A stretch of DNA of 64,000 nt from assembly GCF_024362325.1 (NCBI RefSeq), contig NZ_CP101497.1:62001-126000 (forward strand). The letters run 5' to 3'. Shown here piece by piece: positions 43,738 through 53,062 of the stretch. Under the pieces are notes generated by a model. The model saw nothing but the letters and a program-made list of their open reading frames with translations, ran no database searches and was not told the origin of the DNA. The stretch's first letter is position 1, and every line of letters starts with the position of its first letter. The DNA comes from Microcella humidisoli (GTDB lineage Bacteria > Actinomycetota > Actinomycetes > Actinomycetales > Microbacteriaceae). Made by a program: the position numbers and the translations under genes.

Positions 43738-44718
43738 GTGGCCGGCCGGGCACGACCGCTCGACGTCGACGGCGTCGTCGAATTGGCTCGCATCGAGCGC
43801 TCGGGGCTCATCGAGTCGCGGCACCTCGGCGCGGCCGCGGTCGTCGACGCCTCGGGTCGCGTCCTGCGCGCGGTCGGCGACGTGCGCGCGACGATCTACC
43901 CGCGCTCGACGCTCAAGCCCGTGCAGGCGATCGCGATGCTCGAGCTCGGCGCAGAATTCGCCGACGACGAGCTCGTGCTCGCGCTTGCGAGCCACTGCGG
44001 CAGCCCCGATCACGTCGCGGTTGTCGAGCGGATGCTGCGCGACGACGGGCGCGATTCGAGCGCCCTGCAGTGCCCGGCCCAGTGGCCGCTCGGCGGTGCA
44101 GAGCGCGCCGCACGACAGGCGCAGGGCCTGGGGCCGAGCCGACTCACGATGAACTGCTCGGGCAAGCACGCGGGCATGCTGCGGGCAAGTGATGCGGTCG
44201 GTGGCGACCCCGCGCACTACCTCGAACTCGACCACCCCGTGCAGTCGCAGATCACGGCCGCCGTCGAGCGGCTCACAGGCGAAGCCGTGCACCACGACGG
44301 GCACGACGGCTGCGCGGCACCGCTGCACGCCACCTCGCTCGCGGGGCTCGCCCTGGCGATCGCGCGCGTCGCGAGCGGGCAGAGCGCCGAAGCCGGGCGC
44401 GTCATGGCCGCCGTGCGCGCCGAGCCGTGGGCGATCGACGGCCCGGGCCGGGCCAACACCGTCGTCATCGAGCGCCTGGGCGGCATTGCCAAGCTCGGCG
44501 CCGAAGGGCTCGTCGTCATCGGCACGCCCGACGGCATGGCCGTGGCCGTCAAGGTGCTCGACGGCTCGATGCGCGCGACCACCCCCGTGGCGCTCGCACT
44601 GCTCGCGGCCGCGGGCGGAATCCCCACCGAACTCGCGCACGAGCTCATCGCACTCACGAGCGAGCGCGTGCTCGCGGGCGACGACGAGGTGGGCGCGCTG
44701 CTCGTCAGCATCGACTGA
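43738..44718 (+). CDS. Asparaginase of the SxxK (Rhizobium etli AnsA-like) type
   Basis: A 326-residue protein of the thermolabile R. etli-type asparaginase family, unrelated to E. coli AnsA/B. Conserved elements are YPRSTLKPVQAIAMLE (SxxK), ALASHCGSPDHV, MNCSGKHAGML (second SxxK) and DGCAAP. It would hydrolyse asparagine to aspartate and ammonia. The GTG start is 8 bp after the gabT stop without a clear ribosome site, so it is probably coupled to gabT. Substrate is inferred from family. Confidence 0.8.
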   Translation: MAGRARPLDVDGVVELARIERSGLIESRHLGAAAVVDASGRVLRAVGDVRATIYPRSTLKPVQAIAMLELGAEFADDELVLALASHCGSPDHVAVVERMLRDDGRDSSALQCPAQWPLGGAERAARQAQGLGPSRLTMNCSGKHAGMLRASDAVGGDPAHYLELDHPVQSQITAAVERLTGEAVHHDGHDGCAAPLHATSLAGLALAIARVASGQSAEAGRVMAAVRAEPWAIDGPGRANTVVIERLGGIAKLGAEGLVVIGTPDGMAVAVKVLDGSMRATTPVALALLAAAGGIPTELAHELIALTSERVLAGDDEVGALLVSID

Positions 44719-44745
44719 CGCGCAGCGCGCATCCCACCCTGTCGG

Positions 44746-45543
44746 TCAGCCTGCCTTCGCGAGCTGGCGGCGGCGCGCGGCCGCCGTGAGCTGGGCGATG
44801 AGCACGAGGGCGATCGCGAGGAAGAACACCGCCGAGGCGATGACGTTCGCCTCTGCCGGGATTCCGCGCGCCGCCGCCGTGTAGACGTAGCTCGGGAAGG
44901 TCACGTCGGCGCCGCGGTTGAAGTTCGTGATGATGAAGTCATCGAAGCTCAACGCGAACGACAGCAGCGCGGCCGCGACGATGCCCGGCAGCAGCATCGG
45001 GAACGTGATGCGCCAGAACACCTGGGTCGGGTTGCCGTAGAGATCGCGACCGGCCTCCTCGAGCGCGGGATCGAGGCTTGCGACGCGCGCCCGCACCGTC
45101 ACGACGACGAAGCTCAGGCAGAACAGCGTGTGGGCCAGGATGATCGTGCCGATGCCCTTCGGAACGCCCGCCTGCAGGAACTGGGCGGCGAGGCCTGCGC
45201 CGAGCACGACCTCGGGAGTCGTCATCGGCAGGAAGATGAGCAGCGTCGTGGCGTTGCGGAACCGGAACCGGTAGCGCACGAGCGCGAGCGCGATCATCGT
45301 GCCAAGCGTCGTCGCGAGCAGCGTCGCGACGACACCGATCAGCACACTGTTGCCGAAGGCCTGGCAGACGGTCTGCGCCTCGCAGACCGTGAACCAGTTC
45401 TCGAAGGTGAAGCCCGACCAGATGATGTTGGTGCGCCGCGAGTCGTTGAATGAGAACGCGATCGTGTACGCGATCGGGATGAGCAGGAAGATGAACGCCA
45501 TCGCCGAGTAGACCCAGATGGCGTACTTGCCGAAGCCCCTCAC
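44746..45543 (-). CDS. potC: Polyamine ABC transporter permease (PotC-like)
   Basis: A 265-residue inner-membrane permease with about six helices. The EAA loop is visible as LEEAGRDLYGNPTQVFWRITFPMLLPGI. It pairs with the PotB-like permease, whose stop overlaps its start by 4 bp. Together with PotA and PotD it imports spermidine or putrescine. The C-terminus is convergent with the asparaginase gene, 27 bp apart. Confidence 0.88.
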   Translation of the reverse strand: MRGFGKYAIWVYSAMAFIFLLIPIAYTIAFSFNDSRRTNIIWSGFTFENWFTVCEAQTVCQAFGNSVLIGVVATLLATTLGTMIALALVRYRFRFRNATTLLIFLPMTTPEVVLGAGLAAQFLQAGVPKGIGTIILAHTLFCLSFVVVTVRARVASLDPALEEAGRDLYGNPTQVFWRITFPMLLPGIVAAALLSFALSFDDFIITNFNRGADVTFPSYVYTAAARGIPAEANVIASAVFFLAIALVLIAQLTAAARRRQLAKAG

Positions 45544-46451
45544 AGCAGCTCCTCCGTTCCGCTGCGCTTCACGTAGAGCGCGACGAGCACGAGGATGAAC
45601 GCCATGAGCAGCAGCGAGAGCGCGGCCGCCGCGGGGAAGTTCTGCAGCACGAGGAAGTTGGTCTCGATCACGTTGCCGATCATGGTCGTGTCGGCAGAGC
45701 CGAGGAACTCACGCGAGGCGTTGATGTAGTCGCCCGCAGCGGGGATGAAGGTGAGCAGCGTGCCCGACATGACGCCGGCCGCGGAGAGCGGGAGCGTCAC
45801 GGTGCGGAACGTCGTCGCCGGGCTGCCGTACAAGTCATTACCCGCCTCGAGCAGCCGCAGGTCGAGCGACACGAGGGTCGCGTAGATCGGCAGCGTCATG
45901 AACGGGATGAAGTTGTACGTCAGGCCGAAGATGACCGAGAAGGCCGTGCCGGTGATCGCCTCACCCGGGCCGAGGATGCCGATCGACGACAGGATGCCCG
46001 AGATGGGCCCCTCGGTCGAGAAGATCTGCTTCCAGGCCAGCGTGCGCAGCAGGAACGAGATAAAGAACGGCGCGATGACGAGTACGAGCGCGAGCGACTG
46101 CAGCAGCGGATACGGCCGCAGCGTGATGCCGATGAAGTACGCGAGCGGGAAGCCGATCAGCAGCGCGAACAGGGTCGCGAGCGCGGCATAGCCCGCCGAG
46201 CGCACGGCCTGCTCGCCGTAGGTCTCGATGACCGTCACATAGTTCTGCCAGTTGAAGGCGTTGACGTACTGCCCGAAGAGCAGCGGGTCGGGCGCTTGCA
46301 GGCTCGTGATGATGAGCGAGATCAGCGGCGTGACGAAGAAGAGGATGAGGTAGAAGATGCCGGGCAGCAGCAGGAAGAGCGCGATGGGGCTCTTGCGCCG
46401 CGCGACCGGCTCGACCGCCGCCGTAGAGCTCGAGAAGGCGGTGAAGGCCAT
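45540..46451 (-). CDS. potB: Polyamine ABC transporter permease (PotB-like)
   Basis: A 303-residue permease with about six membrane helices and the EAA loop LLEAGNDLYGSPATTFRTVTLPLSAAGV. The first helix follows a short polar N-terminus containing RRKSP. It starts 3 bp after the potA stop and overlaps potC by 4 bp. Confidence 0.88.
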   Translation of the reverse strand: MAFTAFSSSTAAVEPVARRKSPIALFLLLPGIFYLILFFVTPLISLIITSLQAPDPLLFGQYVNAFNWQNYVTVIETYGEQAVRSAGYAALATLFALLIGFPLAYFIGITLRPYPLLQSLALVLVIAPFFISFLLRTLAWKQIFSTEGPISGILSSIGILGPGEAITGTAFSVIFGLTYNFIPFMTLPIYATLVSLDLRLLEAGNDLYGSPATTFRTVTLPLSAAGVMSGTLLTFIPAAGDYINASREFLGSADTTMIGNVIETNFLVLQNFPAAAALSLLLMAFILVLVALYVKRSGTEELL

Positions 46452-46454
46452 GGC

Positions 46455-47675
46455 CTAGGCCTCCTCGAGTTCCGCTTCGAGGTCCTTGCGCGACTGCACG
46501 GCGATCATCGACGTGTCGAGGTCGGCATGGAACCGCGAGACGGGCGCGCCCTCGGCCTCGTCGGCGAGACCGAACGCGTGATCGACGGCCCAGCTCAGCC
46601 AGACCGCGTCGCCGTCGTGGTGCAGGGACGAGATCGACGTGTTCTGCACGAACACCGTGATCGCGCCGTGGTGCGGCACGGTGACCTCGTACTGCGTGCT
46701 GACGCCGCTGAACGAGACGTCGGTGATACGGCCGGGGCCGATGACGTTGCGACCCGAGGCGGCCGTCGGCTCGGCGTCGTGCAGCGACACCTTCTCCGGG
46801 CGGACTCCGACCGTGACGTGCCCGCTGTGCCGTTGCGCGCGCGCGAGCGGCACCTCGATCTTCGTGCCAGCGGCGTCGACCACCATCGAGGTGCTCGAGC
46901 TCGAGACGACGTCGCCCGAGAACAGGTTCGACTGGCCGAGGAACTTGGCGACGAACGCCGTGTGGGGCAGCTCGTACAGCTCTTGCGGCGCACCCATCTG
47001 CTCGATGCGGCCCTTGTTCATGACCGCGACGGTGTCGGCCATGGTCATGGCCTCCTCCTGGTCGTGGGTCACGTGCAGGAAGGTGAGCCCGACCTCGCTC
47101 TGGATGTCTTTGAGCTCGACCTGCATCTGGCGCCGCAGCTTGAGGTCGAGCGCGCCGAGTGGCTCGTCGAGCAGCAGGAGCGCCGGGCGGTTGACGACAG
47201 CGCGCGCGAGCGCGACGCGCTGCTGCTGGCCGCCCGAGAGCTGCGTGGGCTTGCGGCCCGCGACGTGGTCGAGCTCGACGAGCTGCAGCGCCTCATGCGC
47301 GAGCGCCTGGGCGTTCTTGATGCCGCGCCGCTTGAGCCCGAACGAGACGTTCTCGAGGATCGTCATGTGCGGGAACAGGGCATAGCTCTGGAACACCGTG
47401 TTGACGGGGCGCTGGAACGCCTTCGTCGAGGTGACGTCTTTGCCGCCGATGAGGATGCGGCCCGCGGTGGGCTCCTCTAGACCGGCGATGAGCCGCAGGG
47501 TGGTCGTCTTGCCGCACCCGGAGGGCCCCAGCAGCGCGAAGAACGATCCTGCCGGAATGGTCAGGTCGAGCTCTTCGATCGCCGTGAAGCCGGGGAAGCG
47601 CTTGGTGATGCCGACCAGTTCGAGGTCGGCACCAGCCTCGGCGAATCCACCCTGCGGAACATCAGTGTTCGTCAC
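46455..47675 (-). CDS. potA: Polyamine ABC transporter ATP-binding protein (PotA-like)
   Basis: A 406-residue ABC ATPase. Walker A GPSGCGKTTT, Q-loop VFQSYALFPH, signature LSGGQQQRVALARA, Walker B LLLLDEPLGALD and the H-loop VTHDQEEA are all intact. The C-terminal TOBE domain (about 290-380) is the regulatory part found in PotA and MalK. The start is GTG 47675, with GAAGGAG upstream; upstream in-frame sequence overlaps the end of potD. Confidence 0.92.
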   Translation of the reverse strand: MTNTDVPQGGFAEAGADLELVGITKRFPGFTAIEELDLTIPAGSFFALLGPSGCGKTTTLRLIAGLEEPTAGRILIGGKDVTSTKAFQRPVNTVFQSYALFPHMTILENVSFGLKRRGIKNAQALAHEALQLVELDHVAGRKPTQLSGGQQQRVALARAVVNRPALLLLDEPLGALDLKLRRQMQVELKDIQSEVGLTFLHVTHDQEEAMTMADTVAVMNKGRIEQMGAPQELYELPHTAFVAKFLGQSNLFSGDVVSSSSTSMVVDAAGTKIEVPLARAQRHSGHVTVGVRPEKVSLHDAEPTAASGRNVIGPGRITDVSFSGVSTQYEVTVPHHGAITVFVQNTSISSLHHDGDAVWLSWAVDHAFGLADEAEGAPVSRFHADLDTSMIAVQSRKDLEAELEEA

Positions 47676-47704
47676 CTCGGTGGTACTCCTTCTCGTGGGG
47701 GTGA

Positions 47705-48913
47705 TCAGGCGCCGAGCAGGATGGCCTGGAAGGCCGCCTGGTACTCGTTCTCCTCCTGCGCCGTGAGGCCGCGGAAGATCTTGGACTGCGCGAGGGTCTC
47801 GTCGGACGGGAAGATGAGCTGGTTCTCGGCGAGCTCGGGGTCGATCGCGACAGCCGCCTCCTTGGCACCGGCGACGGGAGTGATGTAGTTCACCCACGCC
47901 GCGACCTCGGCGGCGACCTCGGGCTCGTAGTAGTAGTTGATGAGCGTCTCGGCGTTGGTCTTGCGCGGCGAGCCGATCGGGATGAGGAAGTTGTCGTTCC
48001 ACAGCGTCGCGCCGCCCTCAGGGAGCAGGAACTTCCACTTCTCGTATCCCGCTTCGGCGTTCAGCACCGTGATGTCGCCGGACCAGCAGATCGCCGCGAG
48101 CGTGTCGCCGTTGACGAGGTCTTCGGTGTAGGCGTTGCCGCGCACGTTGCGCACCTGGCCCGACTCCACCTTCTCGCGGAAGATGTCGAGCGCGGCATTG
48201 AATTCGTCGGCCGTGAAGTCGCCCGAGATGTCGACGCCGTTCTCGAGCATGATGACACCGATCGTGTCGCGCATCTCGGAGAGCACACCGACGCGACCCT
48301 CGAGGTCGGGGCGCCACAGGTCGCTCACCGACCGCACCTCGGCGGTCTCCTCGGTGTTGTAGCACACGCCGGCGAAGCCGCCCTGCCACGGCAGAGAGTG
48401 CACGCGGCCCGGGTCGAACTGCGGGTTCTGCAGGCTCTCGACGAGGTTCGCGGCGTTGGGGATGTTGTCCTTGTTCAGCGGCTGCGTGTAGCCGAGCTGG
48501 ATCCAGCGGTTCACCATCCAGTCGGTGAGGCACACGGTGTCGGCGCCGATGTCTTGGCCGAGGGCGAGCTGGTCGCGCACCGTCGCGAAGTACGAGTTGT
48601 TGTCGTCGACCGTCACGAGGTAGTTGACCTCGATGCCCAACTGGTCCTGGAAGGCGAGCAGGGTCGGGTAGTTGCCCTCGTCGTCCTCGTCGATGTAGAA
48701 GGGCCAGTTCGCCCAGTTGAGCGTCTTGTCGGTGGCCGACTGGTCCTCGGCGGGGTTGAGCTCGGTCGACCCACCGGTCGTGCAGGCGGCAAGGGCGAGA
48801 GCCGTGGCACCGGCCCCCGTGCCGGCGAGCATCGTGCGGCGCGTGAGCTGCGCCCGCTTCGCCTGCGCGATGAGGCTGCGGATCATCGGGTCTTCGGGAA
48901 GGGGACGGGTCAT
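47705..48913 (-). CDS. potD: Polyamine-binding lipoprotein (PotD/PotF-like)
   Basis: A 402-residue substrate-binding protein. The N-terminal region carries RRTMLAGTGAGATALALAAC, a twin-arginine-like signal with a lipobox Cys, so it is likely a Tat-exported lipoprotein. The mature part has LNWANWPFYID, DTVCLTDWMVNRW and LPWQGGFAGVCYN, characteristic of PotD-type proteins. ATG 48913 is preceded by TGAGGAG. First gene of the leftward potDABC operon. Confidence 0.88.
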   Translation of the reverse strand: MTRPLPEDPMIRSLIAQAKRAQLTRRTMLAGTGAGATALALAACTTGGSTELNPAEDQSATDKTLNWANWPFYIDEDDEGNYPTLLAFQDQLGIEVNYLVTVDDNNSYFATVRDQLALGQDIGADTVCLTDWMVNRWIQLGYTQPLNKDNIPNAANLVESLQNPQFDPGRVHSLPWQGGFAGVCYNTEETAEVRSVSDLWRPDLEGRVGVLSEMRDTIGVIMLENGVDISGDFTADEFNAALDIFREKVESGQVRNVRGNAYTEDLVNGDTLAAICWSGDITVLNAEAGYEKWKFLLPEGGATLWNDNFLIPIGSPRKTNAETLINYYYEPEVAAEVAAWVNYITPVAGAKEAAVAIDPELAENQLIFPSDETLAQSKIFRGLTAQEENEYQAAFQAILLGA

Positions 48914-49168
48914 GGCGTGCTCCTCAGTCGATTGCCGGTACGTCAGTGTCCGAACCGCGCGCGGACGGTGCGTCGATACTGTCACACGCGATGGCCGCAT
49001 CGCACCCCCGAACGCTCGATTCATCCATCCTGAAACACAAATGTCACGAAATCAGCACTTCCAGGCAAAAAAGAGTGCGGAATCCATTGCCTGAAGCCGC
49101 TACGCTGGTGCCGCAACGCAGCGCGGCGGTGTCGATTCCCGCTCGCGCGTCCATCGCGAGGAGAACTG
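48914..49168. promoter_or_regulatory. Divergent promoter region potD / ald
   Basis: 255 bp without a gene. The stretch 49015-49095 is much more A+T-rich than its surroundings (CTGAAACACAAATG, GGCAAAAAAGAG) and has repeated CCTGAA/CAGG-like words, suggesting binding of an Lrp/AldR-type regulator; this is inference. A TACGCT at 49101-49106 may be the ald -10, giving a ~55-nt leader with GAGGAG before ATG 49169. Confidence 0.4.
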
Positions 49169-50284
49169 ATGAGAATCGCCGTTCCGGCCGAGGTCAAGAA
49201 CAACGAGTACCGCGTCGCCATCACGCCCGCAGGCGTGCACGACCTGGTGGCCAACGGCCACGAGGTGCTCGTGCAGGCGGGCGCCGGGCTCGGATCATCG
49301 ATCACCGATGACGAATACGCCGCTCAGGGTGCCCGCATCGTCGCCGACGCGGCCACCGCGTGGGGCGAGGCCGACCTCCTTCTGAAGGTGAAGGAACCGA
49401 TCGAGTCGGAGTACGAGCACTTCCGCCCGGGAATGCTGCTCTTCACCTACCTGCACCTCGCCGCCGAGAAAGAGCTCACGCACGCTCTGCTCGACAAGCA
49501 CGTCACGGCGATCGCCTACGAGACCGTGCAGTTGCCTTCGCGCGCCCTGCCGCTGCTGGCACCGATGAGCGAGGTCGCGGGCCGACTCGCCCCCATCGTC
49601 GGCGCGAACGCGATGATGCGCCCGAACGGCGGCCCCGGACTGCTCGTGCCCGGGGTGCCCGGCACCGACCCGGCGAACATCGTCGTGCTCGGCGGTGGCG
49701 TGGCCGGTACCAACGCTGTCGCCATGGCCGTGGGCCTCGGCGCGGAGGTCACCGTGCTCGACACCAACATCCAGCGACTCCGCGAGCTCGACGCCCTCTA
49801 CAGCGGGCGCATCCGCACGATCGCGTCGAACGGCTACGAGATCGAGAAAGCGGCCGTGCAGGCCGACATGCTCATCGGCTCGGTGCTCATCCCCGGGGCC
49901 AAGGCTCCGAAGCTCGTGAGCAACGACCTCGTCTCGCGCATGAAGCCGGGCAGCGTGCTCGTCGACATCGCGGTCGACCAGGGCGGCTGCTTCGCCGACA
50001 CCCGGCCCACGACGCACGCCGACCCCACCTTCCGCGTGCACGACAGCATCTTCTACTGCGTGGCGAACATGCCCGGCGCGGTGCCCACGACGTCGACCTA
50101 CGCGCTCACGAATGCCACGATGCCCTACGTGCGGGCCATCGCGAACCACAGCTGGAAGACCGCTCTGCAGGCCGACGGCTCGCTCGCCCTCGGGCTCAAC
50201 ACCCACGCGGGTTCGGTGACCAACGAGGCGGTCGCGACCGCACACGGGCTCGACTCCGTGCCGCTCGCCAGCGCGCTCGCCTGA
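49169..50284 (+). CDS. ald: Alanine dehydrogenase
   Basis: A 371-residue NAD-dependent enzyme interconverting alanine and pyruvate plus ammonia. [22 protein letters not shown] is the N-terminal signature, LLKVKEP and YLHLAAEK carry the substrate Lys and catalytic His, and [12 protein letters not shown] is the NAD site; [10 protein letters not shown] and [18 protein letters not shown] are also typical. It is divergent from potD and convergent with the FtsK-like gene, with a strong terminator between. Confidence 0.95.
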   Translation: MRIAVPAEVKNNEYRVAITPAGVHDLVANGHEVLVQAGAGLGSSITDDEYAAQGARIVADAATAWGEADLLLKVKEPIESEYEHFRPGMLLFTYLHLAAEKELTHALLDKHVTAIAYETVQLPSRALPLLAPMSEVAGRLAPIVGANAMMRPNGGPGLLVPGVPGTDPANIVVLGGGVAGTNAVAMAVGLGAEVTVLDTNIQRLRELDALYSGRIRTIASNGYEIEKAAVQADMLIGSVLIPGAKAPKLVSNDLVSRMKPGSVLVDIAVDQGGCFADTRPTTHADPTFRVHDSIFYCVANMPGAVPTTSTYALTNATMPYVRAIANHSWKTALQADGSLALGLNTHAGSVTNEAVATAHGLDSVPLASALA

Positions 50285-50290
50285 CCTCGT

Positions 50291-50323
50291 CCGCGGGCTG
50301 ACACCTCGACCGTCAGCCCGCGG
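50291..50323. terminator. Bidirectional terminator between ald and FtsK-like gene
   Basis: CCGCGGGCTGAC (50291-50302) pairs perfectly with GTCAGCCCGCGG (50312-50323), with a 9-nt loop. The right arm contains the stop codon of the FtsK-like gene. It serves both convergent genes. Confidence 0.75.
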
Positions 50324-52961
50324 CGAGCCCTGGCCACCGACGGCGCACGACGCCCTCCCCCGGCTCGAGCACCCACACGTCACCGCAGCCGGGATCGAGG
50401 GGCGGTAGCGTCGCGCGCACGCCGAGCAGCGCTCGCGCATCGGCCGACTCGGCCTGGGCGAGGACGACCGTCGTGGTGCGCCGTGCCGCGGTGAAGGGCG
50501 CCCACGCCGCATGCCACGCATCGGGATCGGCGATGATCAGTCGCGGTGCGAGCTCGATCGTGGCGCCTCCCTCGGCCTCACGGGCGGCCGCGGCGTCGCG
50601 CTCGATGCGGTGCCCCGGGTGCGCGGCTCGGAGCGCGTCCGCGACGGCCGCTGGCCGCCGCGAGACGACGAGCGCGTCGGCCGCCGTCGGTACCCACTCC
50701 GGCACGACGACGCGGTCTGGACGCAGCACGCCCTCCCCCGCATCCAGTACCTGCACGTGAACGTCGTGCCACCAGCCGCGCCCGGGGGGCGCAGCGCGGT
50801 CGAAGAGACCCCGCGGGGCCCCGGACAGCTGATGATCGTCAGCATCGACGGCCCGCAGCAGCAACCGGGACTCGAAGCGCGTGCCGAGCATCGACCGCGC
50901 AGACGATGCGGCACCGACAGCGGCGACCGCTCCCCCACCGACCCGCCGGATCGCGCGCACGGCGGCGTCCCACCGCTGCAGCAGCTCGGCCGCGAGCTCG
51001 CCTGCGTCGGCAAGCAGCAGGTCGAGGTCATCGGCGAGCAGCAGTGCGGCGGTGGGCGGCTGCTCTGCAAGCTGCTCGAGCAGGCACCACGCGTCGGCGA
51101 CCGACGTCGGCAGCACCACGACGCCGCACGCGGCCTCGAGCGCCGCATCCCGGAGCGCGATCAGCGCTGTTGTGCGCCCGCTGCGGGGCGCCCCGGCGAC
51201 GGCGAGCGATCCGCCGCTCGCTGGCTCATGCAGAGCCGCACGCTGGCGCAGCTCTGACGGCTCGTCGAGCAGGCCGAACGCGAGCGCGGGCAGGGCCCCG
51301 GAGAGCGCCGGGGTGATGGGATTCCGGTCGTCCCCTCGACGCGGCGGGTCTGGGTGGGGCGCTGCCAGGAATGCCGCAAGCTCCGCACGATCGATGCGCT
51401 CCGGCAACGGGGGCAGCCACGGCGACTGGATTGGCGGCTGCGAGGCCCAGCGCTCCTGCACCGCGACGATGTCGGCATCGTCCACGACGGCCACCTGCAC
51501 CGCTCGCGCTCCGTCCGCATCGATCACGAGCGCACGACCAGGCGGCGCGCTCGCGACCTCCGCAGCGTGGCGACCGATGAAGCCGGTGGCCGCCGAGGCC
51601 GAGAGCCGGAACGCGATGCGCAGCGCGCAGTTCGCCGCGACCGCATCCCGCACAGCACCGGCGGGATGCTGGGTGCCGAGCACGAGGTGCACGCCGAGAG
51701 AGCGTCCGCGCGCCGACAGGTCGGCGAACGGAGCGTGCAACTCGGGGAACGCGTCGATGAGCGCGGCGAATTCGTCGACGAGCACCACGAGCCGCGCGAG
51801 CACGTCAGGGCGCTGCGCGACGTCGCGCAACCCGGCGTCGACCAGCACGCGCTCGCGTCGCCGCAGTTCGGCGCGCAGACTCAGCAGGGTGCGTTGCGCG
51901 ACGAGCGGGTCGAGATCAGTGACGAGCCCGATGACATGCGGCAACCGCGTGAGGCCCGCGAACGTGGCACCGCCCTTGAAGTCGACGAAGAGCAGGTGCA
52001 CCGCGCTCGGCGGGAGGCGCGCCGCCCAGCTCAGCGCGAGGGCGCGGAGGAACTCGCTCTTGCCGCTGCCGGTCGTGCCGCCGACGAGCGCGTGCGGCCC
52101 CACGCGTTCGAGGTCGATGCCGACCGCGCCGGAGCCGTCGAGCCCGATCGGCACGCCCTCGACGTGCTCTGCGGCGGCACGGAGCGCGAGCTCGCTCCAC
52201 GCGACGCGCGGCGGCGGACCGGCCGTCGTCGATCGCGACGCCGTGTGCTGATCGAGCTGACGGACGCTGACGAGCTCGGGGCGCACAACGATGGGCTCAC
52301 CACCCGGACGGTGCAGCACGACGCGCGTCGCCGAGTGCACGCGCAGGACCGTGGCCGTCGCGGGGCACGCATCGGCGGGAGCGACGCGCTCGAGCACGAC
52401 CCCTGGCTCTGCCTGCAGGCGACGCGCGAGCGACTCGGCGACTGCGCCCGTACCCTGCAGCAGGAGCGGTCCTCGAGGAAGAAGCACCGGGAGCGCGGGG
52501 TGGCGGTGGGCTCGATCGAGCAGGCCCCGCAGCCGCTCGTCGACCACCGGGTCGCCGCTCGACGGCGGCGCATCCGGAGCCATGGCGCTCGGAGCGGGGG
52601 CCGTGCCGAGACGCACGGCGCCCCGATCATCAGGATCGGCGGCCGGGCCGAGAGGATGGCGCGCATCGAGGTCGGCTCGTTCGTCGGCATGGGCGACGAG
52701 CACGGCCTGCTCGTACTCGAGGCACTCGCGCGCGAAACGGGCCGATTCGTCGCGCACGGCTCGGCGCGCCTGACGCCGACCGTCGAGCACGGTCGCGATC
52801 GCGATGAGCGGACTCAGCACGGCGAACAGCAGCACGAAAGGCGAGCCCGTCACGAGACCGATGACGACCGCGCCCACGAGCGGGGCCACGACGGCGATGA
52901 CGGGAAACGGCGGGCGCACGGGAGGGCGCGGCGGCGACGGGAGCGGGGGAAGTCGATGCAT
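50313..52961 (-). CDS. EccC-like FtsK/SpoIIIE ATPase with degenerate second module
   Basis: About 882 residues from ATG 52961 (ATG 52979 also possible). Two close membrane helices (about 20-60) are followed by FtsK/SpoIIIE module 1: Walker A GGTTGSGKSEFLRAL, VDFKGGATF, Walker B LVVLVDEFAAL and LGTQHPAG. Module 2 is degenerate: VAGAPRSGRTTALIAL has Arg for the Walker A Lys, and ALLLADDLDLLL stands for Walker B. The third ATPase module of true EccC is not evident. Architecture fits the motor of type VII-like secretion rather than chromosome translocation (no gamma domain). No WXG100 substrate gene is in the window. It is the last gene of the leftward operon, separated by about 100 bp from the FHA gene. 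Confidence 0.8.
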   Translation of the reverse strand: MHRLPPLPSPPRPPVRPPFPVIAVVAPLVGAVVIGLVTGSPFVLLFAVLSPLIAIATVLDGRRQARRAVRDESARFARECLEYEQAVLVAHADERADLDARHPLGPAADPDDRGAVRLGTAPAPSAMAPDAPPSSGDPVVDERLRGLLDRAHRHPALPVLLPRGPLLLQGTGAVAESLARRLQAEPGVVLERVAPADACPATATVLRVHSATRVVLHRPGGEPIVVRPELVSVRQLDQHTASRSTTAGPPPRVAWSELALRAAAEHVEGVPIGLDGSGAVGIDLERVGPHALVGGTTGSGKSEFLRALALSWAARLPPSAVHLLFVDFKGGATFAGLTRLPHVIGLVTDLDPLVAQRTLLSLRAELRRRERVLVDAGLRDVAQRPDVLARLVVLVDEFAALIDAFPELHAPFADLSARGRSLGVHLVLGTQHPAGAVRDAVAANCALRIAFRLSASAATGFIGRHAAEVASAPPGRALVIDADGARAVQVAVVDDADIVAVQERWASQPPIQSPWLPPLPERIDRAELAAFLAAPHPDPPRRGDDRNPITPALSGALPALAFGLLDEPSELRQRAALHEPASGGSLAVAGAPRSGRTTALIALRDAALEAACGVVVLPTSVADAWCLLEQLAEQPPTAALLLADDLDLLLADAGELAAELLQRWDAAVRAIRRVGGGAVAAVGAASSARSMLGTRFESRLLLRAVDADDHQLSGAPRGLFDRAAPPGRGWWHDVHVQVLDAGEGVLRPDRVVVPEWVPTAADALVVSRRPAAVADALRAAHPGHRIERDAAAAREAEGGATIELAPRLIIADPDAWHAAWAPFTAARRTTTVVLAQAESADARALLGVRATLPPLDPGCGDVWVLEPGEGVVRRRWPGLAAG

Positions 52962-53062
52962 CGGCCGAGCACAGCACATCACGCAACCACGGCCGCGGCC
53001 GACTGCCCTGAGGGCGGGCTGCCCGAACGCGTGGACAGGTGGGGAGGAGGGTGGCGCCGAGC

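Noticed and set aside
49106..49140. Sequence with GTGTCGATTCCCGC resembling a tRNA T-arm
   Set aside because: No acceptor stem, D-arm or anticodon arm can be drawn around it, so it is not a tRNA.
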